Positions 12,051 to 25,884 of a stretch of 64,000 nt of DNA are shown here, in pieces. Numbering within the stretch: the stretch's first letter is position 1; every line of letters begins with the position of its first letter. The position numbers and the translations under genes were made by a program. The stretch comes from Archilochus colubris. Taxonomy: Eukaryota; Chordata; Aves; Apodiformes; Trochilidae. The notes beneath the pieces were generated by a model. It was not told the origin of the DNA and did not search any database. It worked only from the letters and a program-made list of their open reading frames with translations. The stretch covers positions 70,465,709 to 70,529,708 of the forward strand of contig CM041084.1 of assembly GCA_023079485.1 (NCBI GenBank), in the 5' to 3' direction.

Positions 12051-15000
12051 TCCATTTTATGTGGTTGGAGTATCCAACGCTGTAGCTTTTGAGCACTGCT
12101 TCATGTTATTTTGCAGCGTCCCTCTGAGACAAGTATGGATCAGTTTTCTCTATGATGTCCCTTTTGTCAGCAGAACACTGAAATTAGATTCCCCAGTGGT
12201 TTTATCTTCAACAAGATAAAACCAGACAAATCCATCTAGGAGCCCAAGCCTGGGCACTGCTACAGCAGTGGCCTTACAAGTACCTAGTAAAGAGCAACCC
12301 TTTTGCTGGACCCGCAGCAAAAAGTTTTGTGCTTGTCAGGGCTGTCCCATTAGCCACTGGGGCTGCCATGGTGCTCTGCAGCCCTGGGCTCTCCAAATGC
12401 AAAGCTGCCCCATAATCAGTCTGTTCCCAGCCTGTACTGCTGGAAATCCATCTGCCTATCTGACGCTTGGCTTTCGGTGCTTTTGAATACCTCAAGGCAA
12501 CAGAACTGGGACCCAAATCTTCTCATGCTTCTTCTAAGAAGCAGCTCCTGCCAAAACTTGGAACAAAGCTTTCTTTGATTTTTGCAGTCAAAGTCAATCC
12601 AAATATACAGCAAATGATGTTAATATTCATTAAGAGCACATAATCCACTCACAGGCAAATTTTTATATATATGCAGTGGCTTGGAAGTTCAAATAAGAAA
12701 ATCAAAAGCTCAGTCTGTTCCCTACCCATGAAAAAAGGTGTTATCTAATGCATTAATATTTTTCTTGTCATCAGCAACAAACTGCATAAATCCAGTTAAT
12801 GAACTCATCAGGTTTATACCTGACATTAATAGGAAGTGAAAATTACCTCTAGACCTATCAAGGTTTACAGTAGAGCACTATGGATCTTAAGTATTGTTAA
12901 TGATCATTTCTTTAAACAGAAGAACAGCATAAGCATCAGCTTTACATCTGGCAGCACGGAACAGCTGAGTCTCACAGGCAAGAGTCAGCATCACTGAGCA
13001 AACATCATTCCACAAAGCAGATGGTGGGCACCTCTCTGCACTGCCTGAGACCAAGCCAGCATCTGCATGAATATTAATATTATTGAGATTCAGAGTCATA
13101 TTACAAAGTCCATTCAGCTCACTCAGGGCTTTGGCAAGATTCCCAGGGTCAACACAGCATTGCTACAGGAAGACAATGCAAATATATAGCAGTAAGAGCA
13201 GTAAGATCTCAAGTATAGAACAGGATGGAAATGTGCAGTGCTGCAGAGGAAACTATAGTGGAGCACTGAGGCTGTAAAAGTCTTTGGCAAACCAACCATT
13301 CCAAGGAAGCTGCAAGGTGAGAAAAAGGTTTTTTACAGCCATTCCAGCATTAAATCCCTTTTGGGTAATCCCATTTCTATTTCTTGAACACCTAATACGA
13401 AGCAAAGGAACCTCATGTTATGGGCACGTTTAATGAAGATCGCTGGTGCATCCTGGCACTAGTAATCTTCTCTGTAACCACACAGAGATAACAGTTAGTT
13501 ATCACTGCACTGTTTGCAGAAATCACTTTTTTTTCCTTAACATAAAACTGAGAGTCATCAGCTGTGGAACCTCTGTGGAGAAAACTGTGCTCTTGGGCAA
13601 ATGCTTTCTTTACAGGGGAGAATAATGTGGAAGTAAGAAAGAATTGCAGCTATTCCCTCTCTTCAAGGTGTTGTCATACCCATAGCCTACTCTTGCAGAA
13701 AGAAAATGGGACCAGCTTCTCCTAATAGCTATTAGAGTACATTTGCAACAAGAAGTCTTCAGGAGAATGAAAATGAGAGGTATTCAGGCAGCTGCACTAC
13801 AGTACAGGATGTGGAATTTGTATCTTAAGCTCAATGTTGTAAAGCTCAGATGGCTGAACTCCATGCTGAGCAGCAAACCCTTAGGCCTTATTAGCCCTTT
13901 GTGTATAGTACATCTTGCTTACAGAGATGAGATTTTTTCTTCATGACCTTTTTGTTATGGAAAGCAAAATATCTCAGGTTTTGTAAGCTCACAGAGGAGG
14001 TAACCAAGAAAATGGATTTCAATCTTCATTCTTTCATTTGCATGACCATAAAAATGTACCTGAATAGTAAAATGAGTATCTGAATAGTAAATGTAGCCCT
14101 ACCAACAGCCTCTTTACAAGAGCAGCACAACAGGAAAACTGGAGAAGTAAGCCAAATGCCTGTTAAGGTGCTGGAATCTCTCTTTCCTGATGAAACACGC
14201 TTACAAAGCATCATGAAATCTTAGACAAAGCTATGACTGAGGCTATACACCCACAAGTAGTTTTGTAATACTCAAGTAAGCTGGCCATTGCAAAGCAGAA
14301 AGGGCACATAGGGATGCACAGAAAGATGGTGCCATACTTTCAAGAACTCTCTGAACACCAGTTCTGGCAGCAGGCTGTCCACACAGTGCTGCTCCAGCAC
14401 TTGCCTATAATGTTTGTTTTTGCAAATTCCTGGCTGTAAGCAGCAGGCTTCTTTTGTTATTTGGTAGGTAAGCATTAGCATGAGTGGCATATTGCATTCT
14501 ACATGTATGCTTACAAGAAATATGATTTTCTATTTAAAGGTTACTCATCTAACTCCCCTCTTTCCCTCTGCAACCTCACTCTCACCAACATGAAGTTCCC
14601 AAGAAATGTAACCCCATAGGCCTCAGAAAAGTGGATTTTTTTGGTTCTTGATAGATGTTTTGACTTTTTGGCTCTGTGGGAACCTCTTTCGCCTTCAATA
14701 GATAATCTTCTGAGAAGTCCTGGTGTGAAGAATATAACAGCAGGATGTCCCAAAGGGTCCCAATCTAAGAGATAAATAACTTTTGTTTTACTTTCCCAGA
14801 ACACTTGCTTTACCTCAGAACTCTCTCCCTATACAGTGTAGATGCAGCCTTAACATACCAAACACAAACATTTGTAGAGGGACACAATAAAACGAGATCT
14901 TTGGATGCTGAATTTATTTATGTGTTCAAAGTGATCAATTGCTTGAGCTTTGTCACAAAGCTTTTGTTCAGCTTGAATTTTCCCAGAGGAACAGAAAGCA

Positions 15001-16664
15001 CAATTAAAAGGCATTTAGCCATTTGCAACCTTAAAAAGTTCTTAGTTCTTCAGAGACATCCAATTAGAATTACACTGCTCCCTGTAAGAGACTGGGAAGA
15101 TGGAGTTTTATTTAAGGTTTGGATTTCACAGAATTGCTGATACCATTTTTCAACTCATACATTTGTGGCCAAAATTTCCAGCCAAAAAGGTTAATAGCCT
15201 ATAAATAAGAGCTGTAGCTCAACTGGAATCAGTGGACTTTATGATAGTTTTCACTACTTTAGGGTCCAGCCTAAACTCACAACCTTGGGTAGTGTTCACC
15301 ATCTTCCAAAGGAGAATGGTGGCTGTGGAAACACCAAATCAGAATATGTGTGGAGTAATAGCAGCAAGGTTCTCTCTTGTCAGCAGGGTAGGTTTGCTCT
15401 TGGTTATATTTATATAATCCATTGATGGCAGAATGAGGCTTAATGGGTTAATTAAGGACAGAATTGACATATGCTCCCATAACAGCATTTTGAATTCAAG
15501 GCCTTTGTAGAAAGCAGTCAGGATAATGCAGAGGATTTTAGTATCTATTTCTCAACATGAATAAACATGAATATGCTTAGAGTAGTTCTAACCCAAATTT
15601 TCTAATGTGGTTTAGGATTTAGGGCGCATCACTGAAACTTATAGCATGAGTTTTTCAAAAGTGCTAATTTTCCCAGACCTAGCCCATCCTATGCCAGGTA
15701 TGCCAGAAAATCAGAGCTTCTGATTCTAAGCCATCCACCAATAATTAGAAGATAAGATTTGAAAACTGGACACAATTCAAATTAAAAAAAAATGCTGCAA
15801 TGAGCTCATAGATCCTTAACCTCTAGGTTTCTGGGTTTACAGCAATAGGAAGCAAATGGAAATTATTAAGATGGGAAGAAGACAAATTAATAGTATTGAG
15901 ATGCAGTCAAAAATGCTGCATTGAAGTAACAAGAGGTGCAGGATCTGTTAAGATAGGAATTATCTACCACAGGAAATGGTGGAAATTCCATGGCTTGAGA
16001 AAGTAAAAATTTAGAATGGTGAAGTTTTAGAGAAGGCCCTAGAGAGATAATTGTCACAGTACTGAGGAGGCTGCAGTGTATACACACAATTTTAAAATCT
16101 TTTTTGTCTGCAGCTATAATGCTTCTACATTTATGACTTTTTTTACCACTAGACTAGGAAGCAGTACATCTCATGTATCTGTTCACAAAAATAATAAAGA
16201 CACTACCTGCTGTGCAGGTCACTATTCACATATTTTTTTGGAGGGAGGATTGAAAAACAGGACAGGGAGGAATAATGAAAACATTTCATTACTTGTTCCA
16301 CTGGAAGAAATTCAGGAAGCTTTTGCTAGTAGCCACAGACAGGAAAAACAGTATAATGTAGAAGAACAGAAAACAGCAGAGTAAAGCACGAAGATAAAGG
16401 TATTATTTTAATTGATGTTATTACTACACTATGGTTGTTGTTTAAGCTATATCTGGCAGTAAAAATTCCAGTCAAAATAATATAATGGCAGGTTTTTTTC
16501 TTTGACATAATCTATGCAAGATGAACTCACAAGGAAAGGGTCTATAATTTTGCATTGAACTTGTTGCGCAAAGTACAGAGGTCTTGTTTGCATAGGATTT
16601 TAGAGCTGGATAGCTTATATAAACTTGTTATCTTGGGAAAAGTACACACTATTTCTTCCTCTAT
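12051..16664. other. No gene seen; about 4.6 kb unique sequence
   Basis: Open frames reach 111 codons (14805-15140, plus) without any recognisable motif. A direct duplication of about 20 bases with the word TGAATAGTAA lies at 14061-14090. Positions 12240-12480 are somewhat GC-richer, with frames open on both strands, but no splice or domain evidence supports an exon. Confidence 0.55.
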
Positions 16665-16689
16665 GTTTTTGTTTGTTTGTTTGTTTTTT
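16665..16689. repeat. (GTTT)n simple repeat
   Basis: Four to five GTTT units flanked by longer T runs. A short microsatellite of a type common in vertebrate DNA. Confidence 0.85.
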
Positions 16690-17451
16690 CCTGGCACTAC
16701 AGACAAGGCTTCAGTCTGACTTTGCCCTCAGCCCTAGCTCTCAGATCTAGCAGCTCTTGTAGATAGAAAATTCAAGCCCTTGGCTCCATTCTACTCTGCT
16801 ACCTTTCAGCTGCTCCTCAGACTCCCTCCTCTACCTGATTCCTCCTACTCCACATGCTGGGATGGAAACATTGAGTTCAGCAGCCTCATAAGTTCCTGTC
16901 TCCGTGGCCATGCCAAGACTGCCCCAAAGCCATTTCCCATCCAGCCTTTGGCTGTGTACTCTGCTGATGGAAAATTACAGCTAATCCCATACTTAATGTG
17001 GTCAACAGGAGGACTACCACCCATGGAAAATACTGGCTACCACAGTGGCTCCCTATTTTCCACCAACCACACCAAGAGTGCTAGAGGAGCCTGGTTTTAA
17101 ATGTTTGAGTCTACTCTGCAGAGATAGGGGGAAACCATGTAAAGTGAGATCTGGTTCTTTCATCAAACATAATTTCTATAGTACAGATAAAGCCTAGCTC
17201 ATTAGTCACACATATATGGATTCATATATGTTCCAACGCCTTTATATTGAGAAAAATCTTCTATATCAGGGTGCTTCTATATGTATAGCACCCTAATTCC
17301 ACTTTAAAATGAAGAGCTTACTTGAGTAAAAGGATAATAATCTAACTCCAGATTATTACGAAGAGCTATTTTCTGATTTCTCTGCTTTGGAGGCAGAAAG
17401 GAAGCATTTTAAAGAACTATGCAGATGCCATACGCTAATGCAGAGCTTCTG

Positions 17452-17475
17452 TATTATAAAAATACTTTTATAATA
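17452..17475. repeat. Perfect 10-bp stem, 4-nt loop hairpin
   Basis: TATTATAAAA (17452-17461) and TTTTATAATA (17466-17475) are exact reverse complements around ATAC. It is pure A/T, so the stem would be weak. Confidence 0.75.
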
Positions 17476-19812
17476 AGAGTGCAATCAGAGTGAGATTATA
17501 TTTGTGGCTCTTAATTTGGTTATTGTACATCTACTGACTTATTAACTCTTCTGTGCTCACATCTTCAGAAATCAGAGATCAGTTGAATGTTTGCTTAAGA
17601 TGTCAGCTTTACAAGATCAGTTTGCAAATAGTTTGCTGACAAAAAAGGGAAAGAAAAATCCCCTGGTACTTGCATTTTTTCCATACAGATGTGATTTAGA
17701 AAACACGAAAGAAAAAGAACAGGCTTAGAAAAATAACCCACCCAGTACTTATACTCTATAAGTATATGGTGAGGGCTTGTGATGCCATTAAAAACAAGAA
17801 GGATCAACCTGAATATTCAAGTTTCTACCTGAACTAGCTGTAATATAAAACAATGAAAATTCACTTACTGTCTTTCTTCCTCTCTGGAAGAACTATATTT
17901 AAACACTATTAAGTCACCTCTGTTGTTTGGCATTACTGTTATAAGAATAAGTAACATATTCTGCCATGTTTCAGTGATCAATAGACATGACTGAGTATTT
18001 CCAAAGAACAATTAGTATTAAAAGTTTAAATAATCTAATAAATTGAAATGAGTTGAAATAAGGGGCTTACCCCACCTGGAACAAGCTCTTGTAACAAGAT
18101 ACATCCACACTTACTATTTATTTTCTTTAAAGGGCAATGTATATTTTCAACAGAGCTCTAATCAAGCTGCATTGGTTGTCTCAAAACACTTCCATAATGC
18201 ATCATTTTGGACTTATATCACCTGTTTAATCTGCTTCCCATGGAAGAAGAGCAGGTAACTGGAATACTCTTACCATTTATATAGCCCATCATCTTCCTGC
18301 ATGTACAAGTGTATAAATAGCTTCCTGGACTAGATCTTTTAGTACTTTTTCTCTCCAGACCACAGGAGAGACAGGAAAAATTTCAGACTAATTTCAAACA
18401 ACACTGGACTGATCAACTGTGAGCAAATCTGTTTACAACCTGTGCAAGAAGCAGCTGCACAACATAGTCACTGTGTCAGGCTTGTAAAGCTCTTTTTCCT
18501 TCTCTGTCCATAACAATAAACTTTGTTTTTTTTACCAGCAACAAAACTATCACTGGGCTTTTGTTTCCTCAGGTCTGAACAGCTTCAGGAAAGCTAGAAG
18601 TAGAAGAAAAATGAAAGCTACTTTTCCTTCTTGGTCCTGCACAGATTGCCAGAGGTACTTATATGGTTTAGATGTTACTCAGAGGACAGGAATAGAAGCC
18701 ATTCCGAAACATACATGCAATACAATAAGACAGCCTCCTGCAAAATATTTTTCTATGCTACTGGGCTAAGGAGGAGGATTACCCACCTTCCTGTGTAAAA
18801 TCTCCTCTTGTTTTTTTCCATACAGGCTTTAAGCATGTTTACTTGGCATTTAAAGTTCTCCTGTCCACCATAATTAAACAAAGCAAACCCCAGTGTTTTG
18901 CTGCCACGTTTTTCCTCCTCCACTGTTTGAGTCAGCTGTGGAAAGGCCCATATGCTTGCTGCTCTGTGGAGCATACAGAGCTCCCCTACCCACATGCACA
19001 ACTGCAATTGGCTGGAACTACAGGCATCTGGGTGAAGGGATGGTGTCCAGCATGTCCAAAGTGGCTGGCTTGTTCTCTTGGAAGTCATTTCCTCTTGGTC
19101 CATTTTTAATCTTAGGGAACTGGCACACAAGCCTTCTATTTAGAAGTTCAGCTCCAGGAAGATTCGGTTGTCACACTGATGCAAACCCTATTTGCCTCTT
19201 CTTCTCCATCTTCTGCCCAGCAGTGCTAGTTACTTTGTTTTGTGAGGCTTATTGGAAAATGCTGTCTGCAGGGTAGGCTGGAGGTTTCTAGAATGAGATT
19301 TCTAGTAAAAAAAAGCAGTACACTTTATTGTCTAGTTGCTCTGTAAAATTGAGTGACCCTATTATTAGAAACTGCTGATGATGATAATAAAGTCCTCAGG
19401 CTTCTTTCCTTTTCAGTTTGCTCAATCTTTAAGCAGTTCCTGAATCTTCCTTAAGCTACTGTCTTCCTTATCAAAACTTACTGATGCTGGTCCTTAACTG
19501 GACTGAGAAACAGTTGGTTTTAAAATACAACTTCCTTCTAAAAACCTTATTGATGTGTGAAGATTTTGCAGCTGCAGTGTACATGCTTTATTTATAAAGA
19601 ATTGAACATGAGAGCTAGCCACATGCACAATTACCAACTAGCACACAGAATTTCCTGAGAAACAGGGATGAAGAACAGAGTCCATGTGTAGTGTGAGCAT
19701 ACGTGTGCATGCTCATATTAGAGATGGAAAGGTAGGGGTGTGAAGGGAGGTGTTTTTTTTGTTCTATTATCTTTGGCCAGTTTCCACAAAAACTGTTATC
19801 TGTTCTTGACAG

Positions 19813-19866
19813 TATTAGAAATAATAAATAATAATAATAGTAGTAATAATAATCATAATAATAATT
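19813..19866. repeat. (AAT)n microsatellite, interrupted
   Basis: About 16 units of AAT/ATA interrupted by TAG and ATC variants. It is a probable length-variable locus. Confidence 0.9.
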
Positions 19867-22280
19867 TAAAAAAAGAATTCAGGAACTCTTCCACTCAGTT
19901 GACTCACTGGATTAAAGAGTGAAAGAATTTGGACTGAATTTTTGTACTGACTTTGTAAGAACTGTGGCTATGATGAAGGCAATGTACTTAATGTGAGTTC
20001 ACAGGCACAGTGGATGGTTTCTTCATGTTTGTACACTTTTCCCTATTTATACCAACATTGTTCAAATAAATAGGACAAAACTTTCCCAATAATGAAAGAA
20101 AAAGGAAAAGTTACACCATTATTCTTACTGCAACAGCTTGGAAAATGACTTGATTATACATGTTCATTTGAAAGACTATAGAGAACTAGAATGCCTGATA
20201 AAAATCTTGTCAGCATTGAAACCTTTGATTTATATGGCTCTTTCCATAACAATTATATGATTTTTAAATTAAACCACATTTCTCCACCAATGGCATTTTT
20301 TTCTAGTCTTCTTCCATACAATTTTTCTCTAAAGTGTCTGTCTGTGTAACGTGTCTATCATTAGAATAATGAATATTTGATGAAAACTTCCAATAAATAA
20401 CATTTTGGACACTGTTTCCAGTCACTGATTGATGTGCATATTATTTTGTCTGCTGTATTTAACGGATGCACTTCAATTTTACCAATATTGAGAGGCACAT
20501 ACAGTATAATAATGGAGAATTCAGATTACTTATTTTCATTTTCTCTTGCGGAAATGAAAGGTTCCCTAAGTTGTAATTCTACACAAGGAAAAACAGTGTA
20601 TTTCACCTGGAAACCCAAGTTCACCAACTTTCACACATGTTCACAAACACCAGAACATACAGTAAATCAAACAAGAATTTGACTATTTCTTGTATTTTTA
20701 CAAACACTGCCATTTATGGGAATACATAAAAGAAACTGAAAACAGTGTCCATTTGCAATGGTAAAAGCATAATCACACATGATGACTGAGATGTATCAGT
20801 CACCACAAGGTTTGTCTCCATCCTAGAGGTATCAGCTGCCTCATCAGCAGAACCAGCCTTGTTTCTCTCTAAAGTGACAGATTAAAGTTAAAATATAAAA
20901 AGTGCTGGATATTTTCTACTGTACTACTGAGATGACTTTATTTCTGTTTCTTCCCAAGTTAGTGTGTATGTGGGTCTGGGACTGAGGCTGGTGAACAAGA
21001 TGACCTCTGATATCAACCTCTATGAGCTCAGAGTGCAGACTCTAGTCAAGAGAAGAGAACAGCACCTTTTGGCCACCTTCCTGTGCAAGTCACCTTTTGC
21101 AACTTAAATTTTCTCTAAGTTTATACTTATGGGATGATGATGTATCTGGAGAAGTGACTGGTAACTGAAGAAAATGGGCTCTGCCACCAAGGGCACACAA
21201 AGAACACAGATAGAGCTCTGCAGCTGGTGTCTTTTGCAGAAGAAAATTGCAAAGAGAGGGTAAACAAAGAATTGGAGGGCAGAGAAAGTATATTTTTGTA
21301 TGACAGGACTTTAACTCTGCATACTTTGCATCTGCTGTCAAGAGCTGCTTAAACCATATGATCGCTTGCAGGTGCTCCACAGTCCAGTTCATTTCACAGT
21401 GGTGATTATTTAGGACAGAAGCTTTTATAATTCAGGCTGTTATGCATGGGGTAAAAGAGATTTAAACAAAAAACATCCTGATTTATTCTTCTACCTACAA
21501 CAGCTATTGCACTTGACTGATATTTCAGACCTTCCCCGGATACTCTTGCAGCAAAAAATAAACTGCATGCTCTATATTACTATTTTTTTTTTTTTTCGGT
21601 CATCCATTTTTTGTATAGGGCATTTAGTGCAAGTAAATCAATATTGACAAACCTTTGAGGACACTCATTAAACGACTCAGCTGAGCACTGAACAGATCAG
21701 CCCTTTTTCTGTTAAAGCCTCTCACTCAACAGGATGAAGAGTGCCTGGATTAAAAGCATGACTAAGTTACAATTATTTTGTTATACCAAGAACAGGCTTT
21801 GTAGCACAAACATCAAAGGCCTAATGGACATGCTCCAATTTTTTTTTTTTTTTGAGCTTGTATGTTAAAAAAATCTAATAATTCTGGATATTACATTATC
21901 TTTGCAACTTAGAAATGAACAGTAGTATAGTTCATAAAAAAATTTGCGTTCCAAAAAAGCACAATTTACCCAGGCACTCTGCAAGTATGAATCAGAGGAA
22001 GTCTTCAGTAATAGAACACTGGGAAAAAACAGCGCACAAGAATGCCTTGTTTGAAACTGAAAAAGAAAAGTGCCATGTGCTTTCTCATTAGAAAGAAGAT
22101 AAACTGCTTAGTTTAGAGTAGAAAACCTATATTACATGATTTTCATGCTACAGCTGCTCATGTAGCTCTTCGGTCTGAACCTACAGCTAAAGAACTGCAG
22201 AAAGAGCAGGTAGTCCTTACACTTCTGAAGTAACAGTCTAAAGAGGCTTATTAGATGACCTTCATAGAAGGATCATTTCA

Positions 22281-22388
22281 GTTGTTCTGTTTTGTTGTTA
22301 GTTTTTTCTGGTTTGTTTTGGTTTTGATGGTTTTTTTGTTGTTTGTTTGTTTTTTGTGGGTTTTTTGTTGTTATTGGTATTTGTGTGT
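22281..22388. repeat. T/G-rich low-complexity tract, left arm of imperfect inverted pair
   Basis: About 105 bases of almost only T and G on the plus strand (GTTTGTTTG, GGTTTTTTTGTTG words). An A/C-rich tract of matching words lies about 150 bases downstream in opposite sense, so the two can pair imperfectly. It resembles a decayed retroposon tail or microsatellite. Confidence 0.75.
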
Positions 22389-22536
22389 TTTCTTCCCTCC
22401 AGATGAATGTGAACTGTAGAGGGCAAGAGAAGTTAATGCTCAACATGAGACTGGAGTTAGGGATCAATACATTAGAAGGATCTCACAGATGTACTCAATG
22501 CAAATTAAAATAGACAATTTGTCTAGGACTTCCCTG

Positions 22537-22625
22537 AAAAAAAAGCCAAAACCCCAAACCCAACCCAAAATCAACCAAACTGAAACTAACAAAACCCAAC
22601 AACAAACAAACAAAAAAACCCAAAC
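22537..22625. repeat. A/C-rich low-complexity tract, right arm of imperfect inverted pair
   Basis: Almost only A and C (CCAAAACCCC, AACAAACAAACAAAAAAACCC). The stretch at 22598-22622 is close to the reverse complement of words at about 22330-22350. The roughly 150 bases between the arms are unique. Confidence 0.75.
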
Positions 22626-23769
22626 TTGATAAGTCGGGTGTCCAAGTGGGAGATCTTTGTGTTATTATGATACGGTGTAGTAACAATATTCTCCTAGTCT
22701 CTGTACCCTTAAATCAATATTATTAGGCCATTGACTGATGACTGTCTGGAAAACTTCCAAGTTCTTGCCTACTTCAACCAAAGCACTGTCAAAAATATAT
22801 AAATATTTTTTATATTACTCTATTTGATTTCAGTGAGCACACATGCAGAGTTCCCAAAGCAAGGCCACAGAAATTGAGTCACTGATGTGTCTTTATGGAA
22901 TATTTTGCAAGAGTGATGGCAATCATTATATCTTCAATGTATGTATACTAATGACTAAACAGTTTTAGGGGAATATACTGTGAGAGACTAATTTTAAATA
23001 GATTCTGTCACTGCCCCCAGTAGCAAAGGTCTTAAAGTAAACAATAACTTTCAGGTTTGGCCATAATGAAACATCATGCTTCAGGCCACTGTGAGCCACA
23101 AAAGTCTCAGCTGAGGTTATGATACTCTAGGGTGTGCCTACAGATTTGTAAACTCATGTTACAATAACCATGACTTGGAAAAAAAGTTTTTTTAGTGATG
23201 AGAGACTTAGTAGGAGATGGAAGAGATAGAAAGGTAGAAAGGCATATATGCTCACATGAATAAAAATGAAGCATTAAGGTATCTAAGATATTTAACTAAT
23301 GAACATTAGAAAGAAACAGACCAGTGTCCCCTATGTAAGTGCTCTTTTGACAGGAAAAGTTTTTTTCCTTATTACTGCACAATAGTGTCTACACTACTCA
23401 AATAAACAAAAAATGCTTGACCTCTGATCTCAGAAGTTCTACAGAATTTCTGAGCATCCATATCAGACATTAGTTCCTTGCACCCACCAGCATATCAGAA
23501 TTAAATATTTCTTTTGATTTATTTATCAAGTAGGAAAACATCCAAACAGGGAAAAAAAAGAAAGCAAAGAGACCTCAAAGATAAACATCTGTGATAAGCA
23601 CCTTTCTCAGCACCCCTTAAAGATACATTTTATGGGACTTTGCGCCTATTATGCAAAACTAAACGCTCAGGTTAAAGCACTAGTTCTAAGATCCTCAAGC
23701 AGAACCTATTCAATGGAACACTGCGTTCCCTTTATGAAAAAAATTAACTTCATTGGTCATTGCCAGGAT
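22626..23769. other. No gene seen; unique sequence before a CR1
   Basis: Nothing recognisable. A short A7 then T7 palindromic patch occurs near 23180-23195. Confidence 0.55.
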
Positions 23770-24968
23770 GGGTTAATGATGGAAAGATATGCTTGACCAG
23801 CTTAATTTCCTTTTATGACACTAATGCTCATCTAGTTGACAAAGGGAAGCAAGTAGATGTGGGCTTTTCTGAATCTGAGTAAAGTTTTGATACCACCTTT
23901 CATAACATCTTTCTCAGCAAAGTGTCCAGCATGCATCTAGACAAGTCTATAATATGCTGAAGTGAAAAATTTGCCAACAGGTCCTCCTCAAAGAGTTTCT
24001 GTAATTGGCAGCCAGTCACTGGTGGCTCAATTTTAGAGCCAGTGCTCTTTAATATTTTTATAAATGTTGTGGAGACAGGAATCGAATGTACATTAAGTAA
24101 GCTGAAGTTAAACTAAGAAGAGCTTTGTATTCCCTCAGCAACTGAGAGGTCTTACAGGGAGATCTAGGTAGGCTAGAGAGCGGGGTAGTCACCAGCAGTA
24201 TGAAATCTAACAAGTCCAAGTGCCAGATTCTCCACCTGAGATGGGGTTATCCTGGTTATGCATACAATCTCGGGTGTAAGAGGCTGGAGAGCAGCCCTGT
24301 GGAAAGAGATCTGGTGGTCTGGGTTGATGACAAGTTGAATATGAGTAAACTGTGGGCCCTGGCAGACAAAAGGGCCAACAGTGTCCTGGGGTGCATCAAG
24401 CACAGCCTAGCTTGCCAGGCAAGGATGGTGACTGTCCCACACTACACTGCACTGCTGTGACCCCTCCTTCAGTACTGTGGGGGTGCCTCAGAATAAGAAG
24501 AACATTAAACTATTAGAGGATCTCCAAAGGAGGGCAACCAAGACTGAAAGATCTTGAGGGCAGGACTTAAAAAGAGCAGCTGATGTCACTTGGTTTTTTC
24601 AGACTGGAGAAGAGAAGGATGAGGTTTGACCTCACCACAGTCTACAGTTTCCTCACAGGGCACAGTGGAGGGGGAAATGCTGATAAGCTCTCTCTGGTGG
24701 CCAGAGATAGGACATGAGGAACTGGAATAAAGCTGCATCAGGGGAAATTCAGATGGGACATTAGGAAAAGGTTCTTCACTAAGAGGGTGGCTGGTCCCTG
24801 GAAGAGGGACCCCAGGGAAATGGTTATACCACCAAGCCAGTCATAATTCAAGGAGCATCTGATCTTAGTCATAGTTTTAGGTAGTCCTGTAAGAAGCAAG
24901 GAGTTGGACTTGATGATCCTTATGGGTCCCCTCCAATTGGAGGTATTCTATGGTTCTAGGATTCTGTT
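23770..24968 (+). mobile_element. CR1 LINE, ORF2 reverse transcriptase to 3' end (plus strand)
   Basis: About 1.2 kb of an old CR1. From 23775 it follows the reverse transcriptase coding order: a block for 'gacaaagggaagcaagtagatgt', a 'KxFDT' region at 23880-23900, the GPVLFNIFIN motif region around 24030-24065 (CCAGTGCTCTTTAATATTTTTATAAATG) and GIECTLSK at about 24083-24105. It then passes through the C-terminal domain (24200-24460) and the 3' UTR (AAGGTTCTTCACTAAGAGGGTGG). It ends in GGACTTGATGATCCTTATGGGTCCCC and TATTCTATGGTTCTAGGATTCTG, a tail typical of CR1-Y/X-like subfamilies. Stops, frameshifts and deletions make it inactive. Subfamily is from memory. Confidence 0.93.
24200..24460 (+). 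pseudogene. CR1 ORF2 C-terminal fragment (dead)
   Basis: This 86-codon open stretch encodes the segment after the reverse transcriptase active site. Recognisable family blocks in order are MKSNKSKCQILHL, LGCKRLESSPVERDL, VWVDDKLNMS, ALADKRANSVLGCIK and LACQARMVTVPHYTALL. In the intact family this region would be continuous with the polymerase palm. Here the catalytic FADD box just upstream (after CTLSK, about 24105) is deleted and followed by a stop, so it encodes no functional enzyme. It is read from sequence plus family knowledge. Confidence 0.88.
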
Positions 24969-25884
24969 GCTGAGACAAAACAGTAAGGTTTTCTATCTGG
25001 ACTAACAGCTACCTGGTTAGAGAGATGACAAAAGGAGGCAACAGAGGGGTTGATTTCCAACCAAAATCCAGTTGGCCTGCTTGTTTCAAATGACTTTTTG
25101 TTTACTGCACTCCAAGCAGGTACTTTGATTGCACTGCTATTGGTGTACCTGTGGGCAAGGATAAGGAGGAGAAAACACAAATAACATTTCTCTTCTTTCT
25201 GTGAAGAACTTAAAGAAACATTTTTGAAAATCCTAAGAGTTTCCCAGGACAGTGACATTGATTCAAGAATTAGTCTACAGCTCAATTCAGCATTTGTTGC
25301 TTAATCTCACTGCAAACAAGGCTCAACGATATAAAGCACACATTTTACTTCTCAGCCAAAGGAAATTTAGAAATAATTGGGCAATTTAAACTGCTGCTTG
25401 TTAGAATTCTTTTTTTGGACTAGTTTCACTGCATGTGTATATATCTTCAATTTGTGTAATACATCCAAGAGCTATGTGAAAAATAAGGATTTGCTCAGGA
25501 TAAAAATATTTTCCTCTGGGAAATTTCAAAGATAGTATATTTAGCTTTCTAGTGGAAGTTTTATGATGACAGATTTTTTTTTCAGAATTATGCAAAAAAA
25601 AAGTGGGAAGAATAGTTTTAGAATGCATTTCCACATATATTAGAAATGGACCACTGTCTTAGATTATGTAAAGAAAGGAGGGGATGAAGAACAGTTGACA
25701 GAACCACAGTAAAAGCACATACCATATAGAAGTATCTAATCATAAATGAAGGATATCTTGCTCTAAACTTAATGTACAGCATTTGGGAAGCGTATCAGCC
25801 ATGGATCTATTGAAGGATTAAGCACCAGAACAAAACAAATGCATACTTCTAAACTACAGTTCTCTCTGAGAATATGGTCCCTTT

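Larger units (their letters stand above)
16690..22280. other. No gene seen; about 5.6 kb mostly unique sequence
   Basis: The longest open frames are a 127-codon plus frame (18893-19276), an overlapping 88-codon plus frame and a 125-codon minus frame (18753-19130). Three frames open together without a shared motif indicate stop-poor composition, not a gene. T runs lie at 21583-21596 and 21839-21853. A 10-bp hairpin (17452-17475) and an AAT microsatellite are listed separately. Confidence 0.55.

Noticed and set aside
18753..19276. Three overlapping open frames of 88-127 codons
   Set aside because: Frames open on both strands at once without any shared motif point to a local lack of stop codons.
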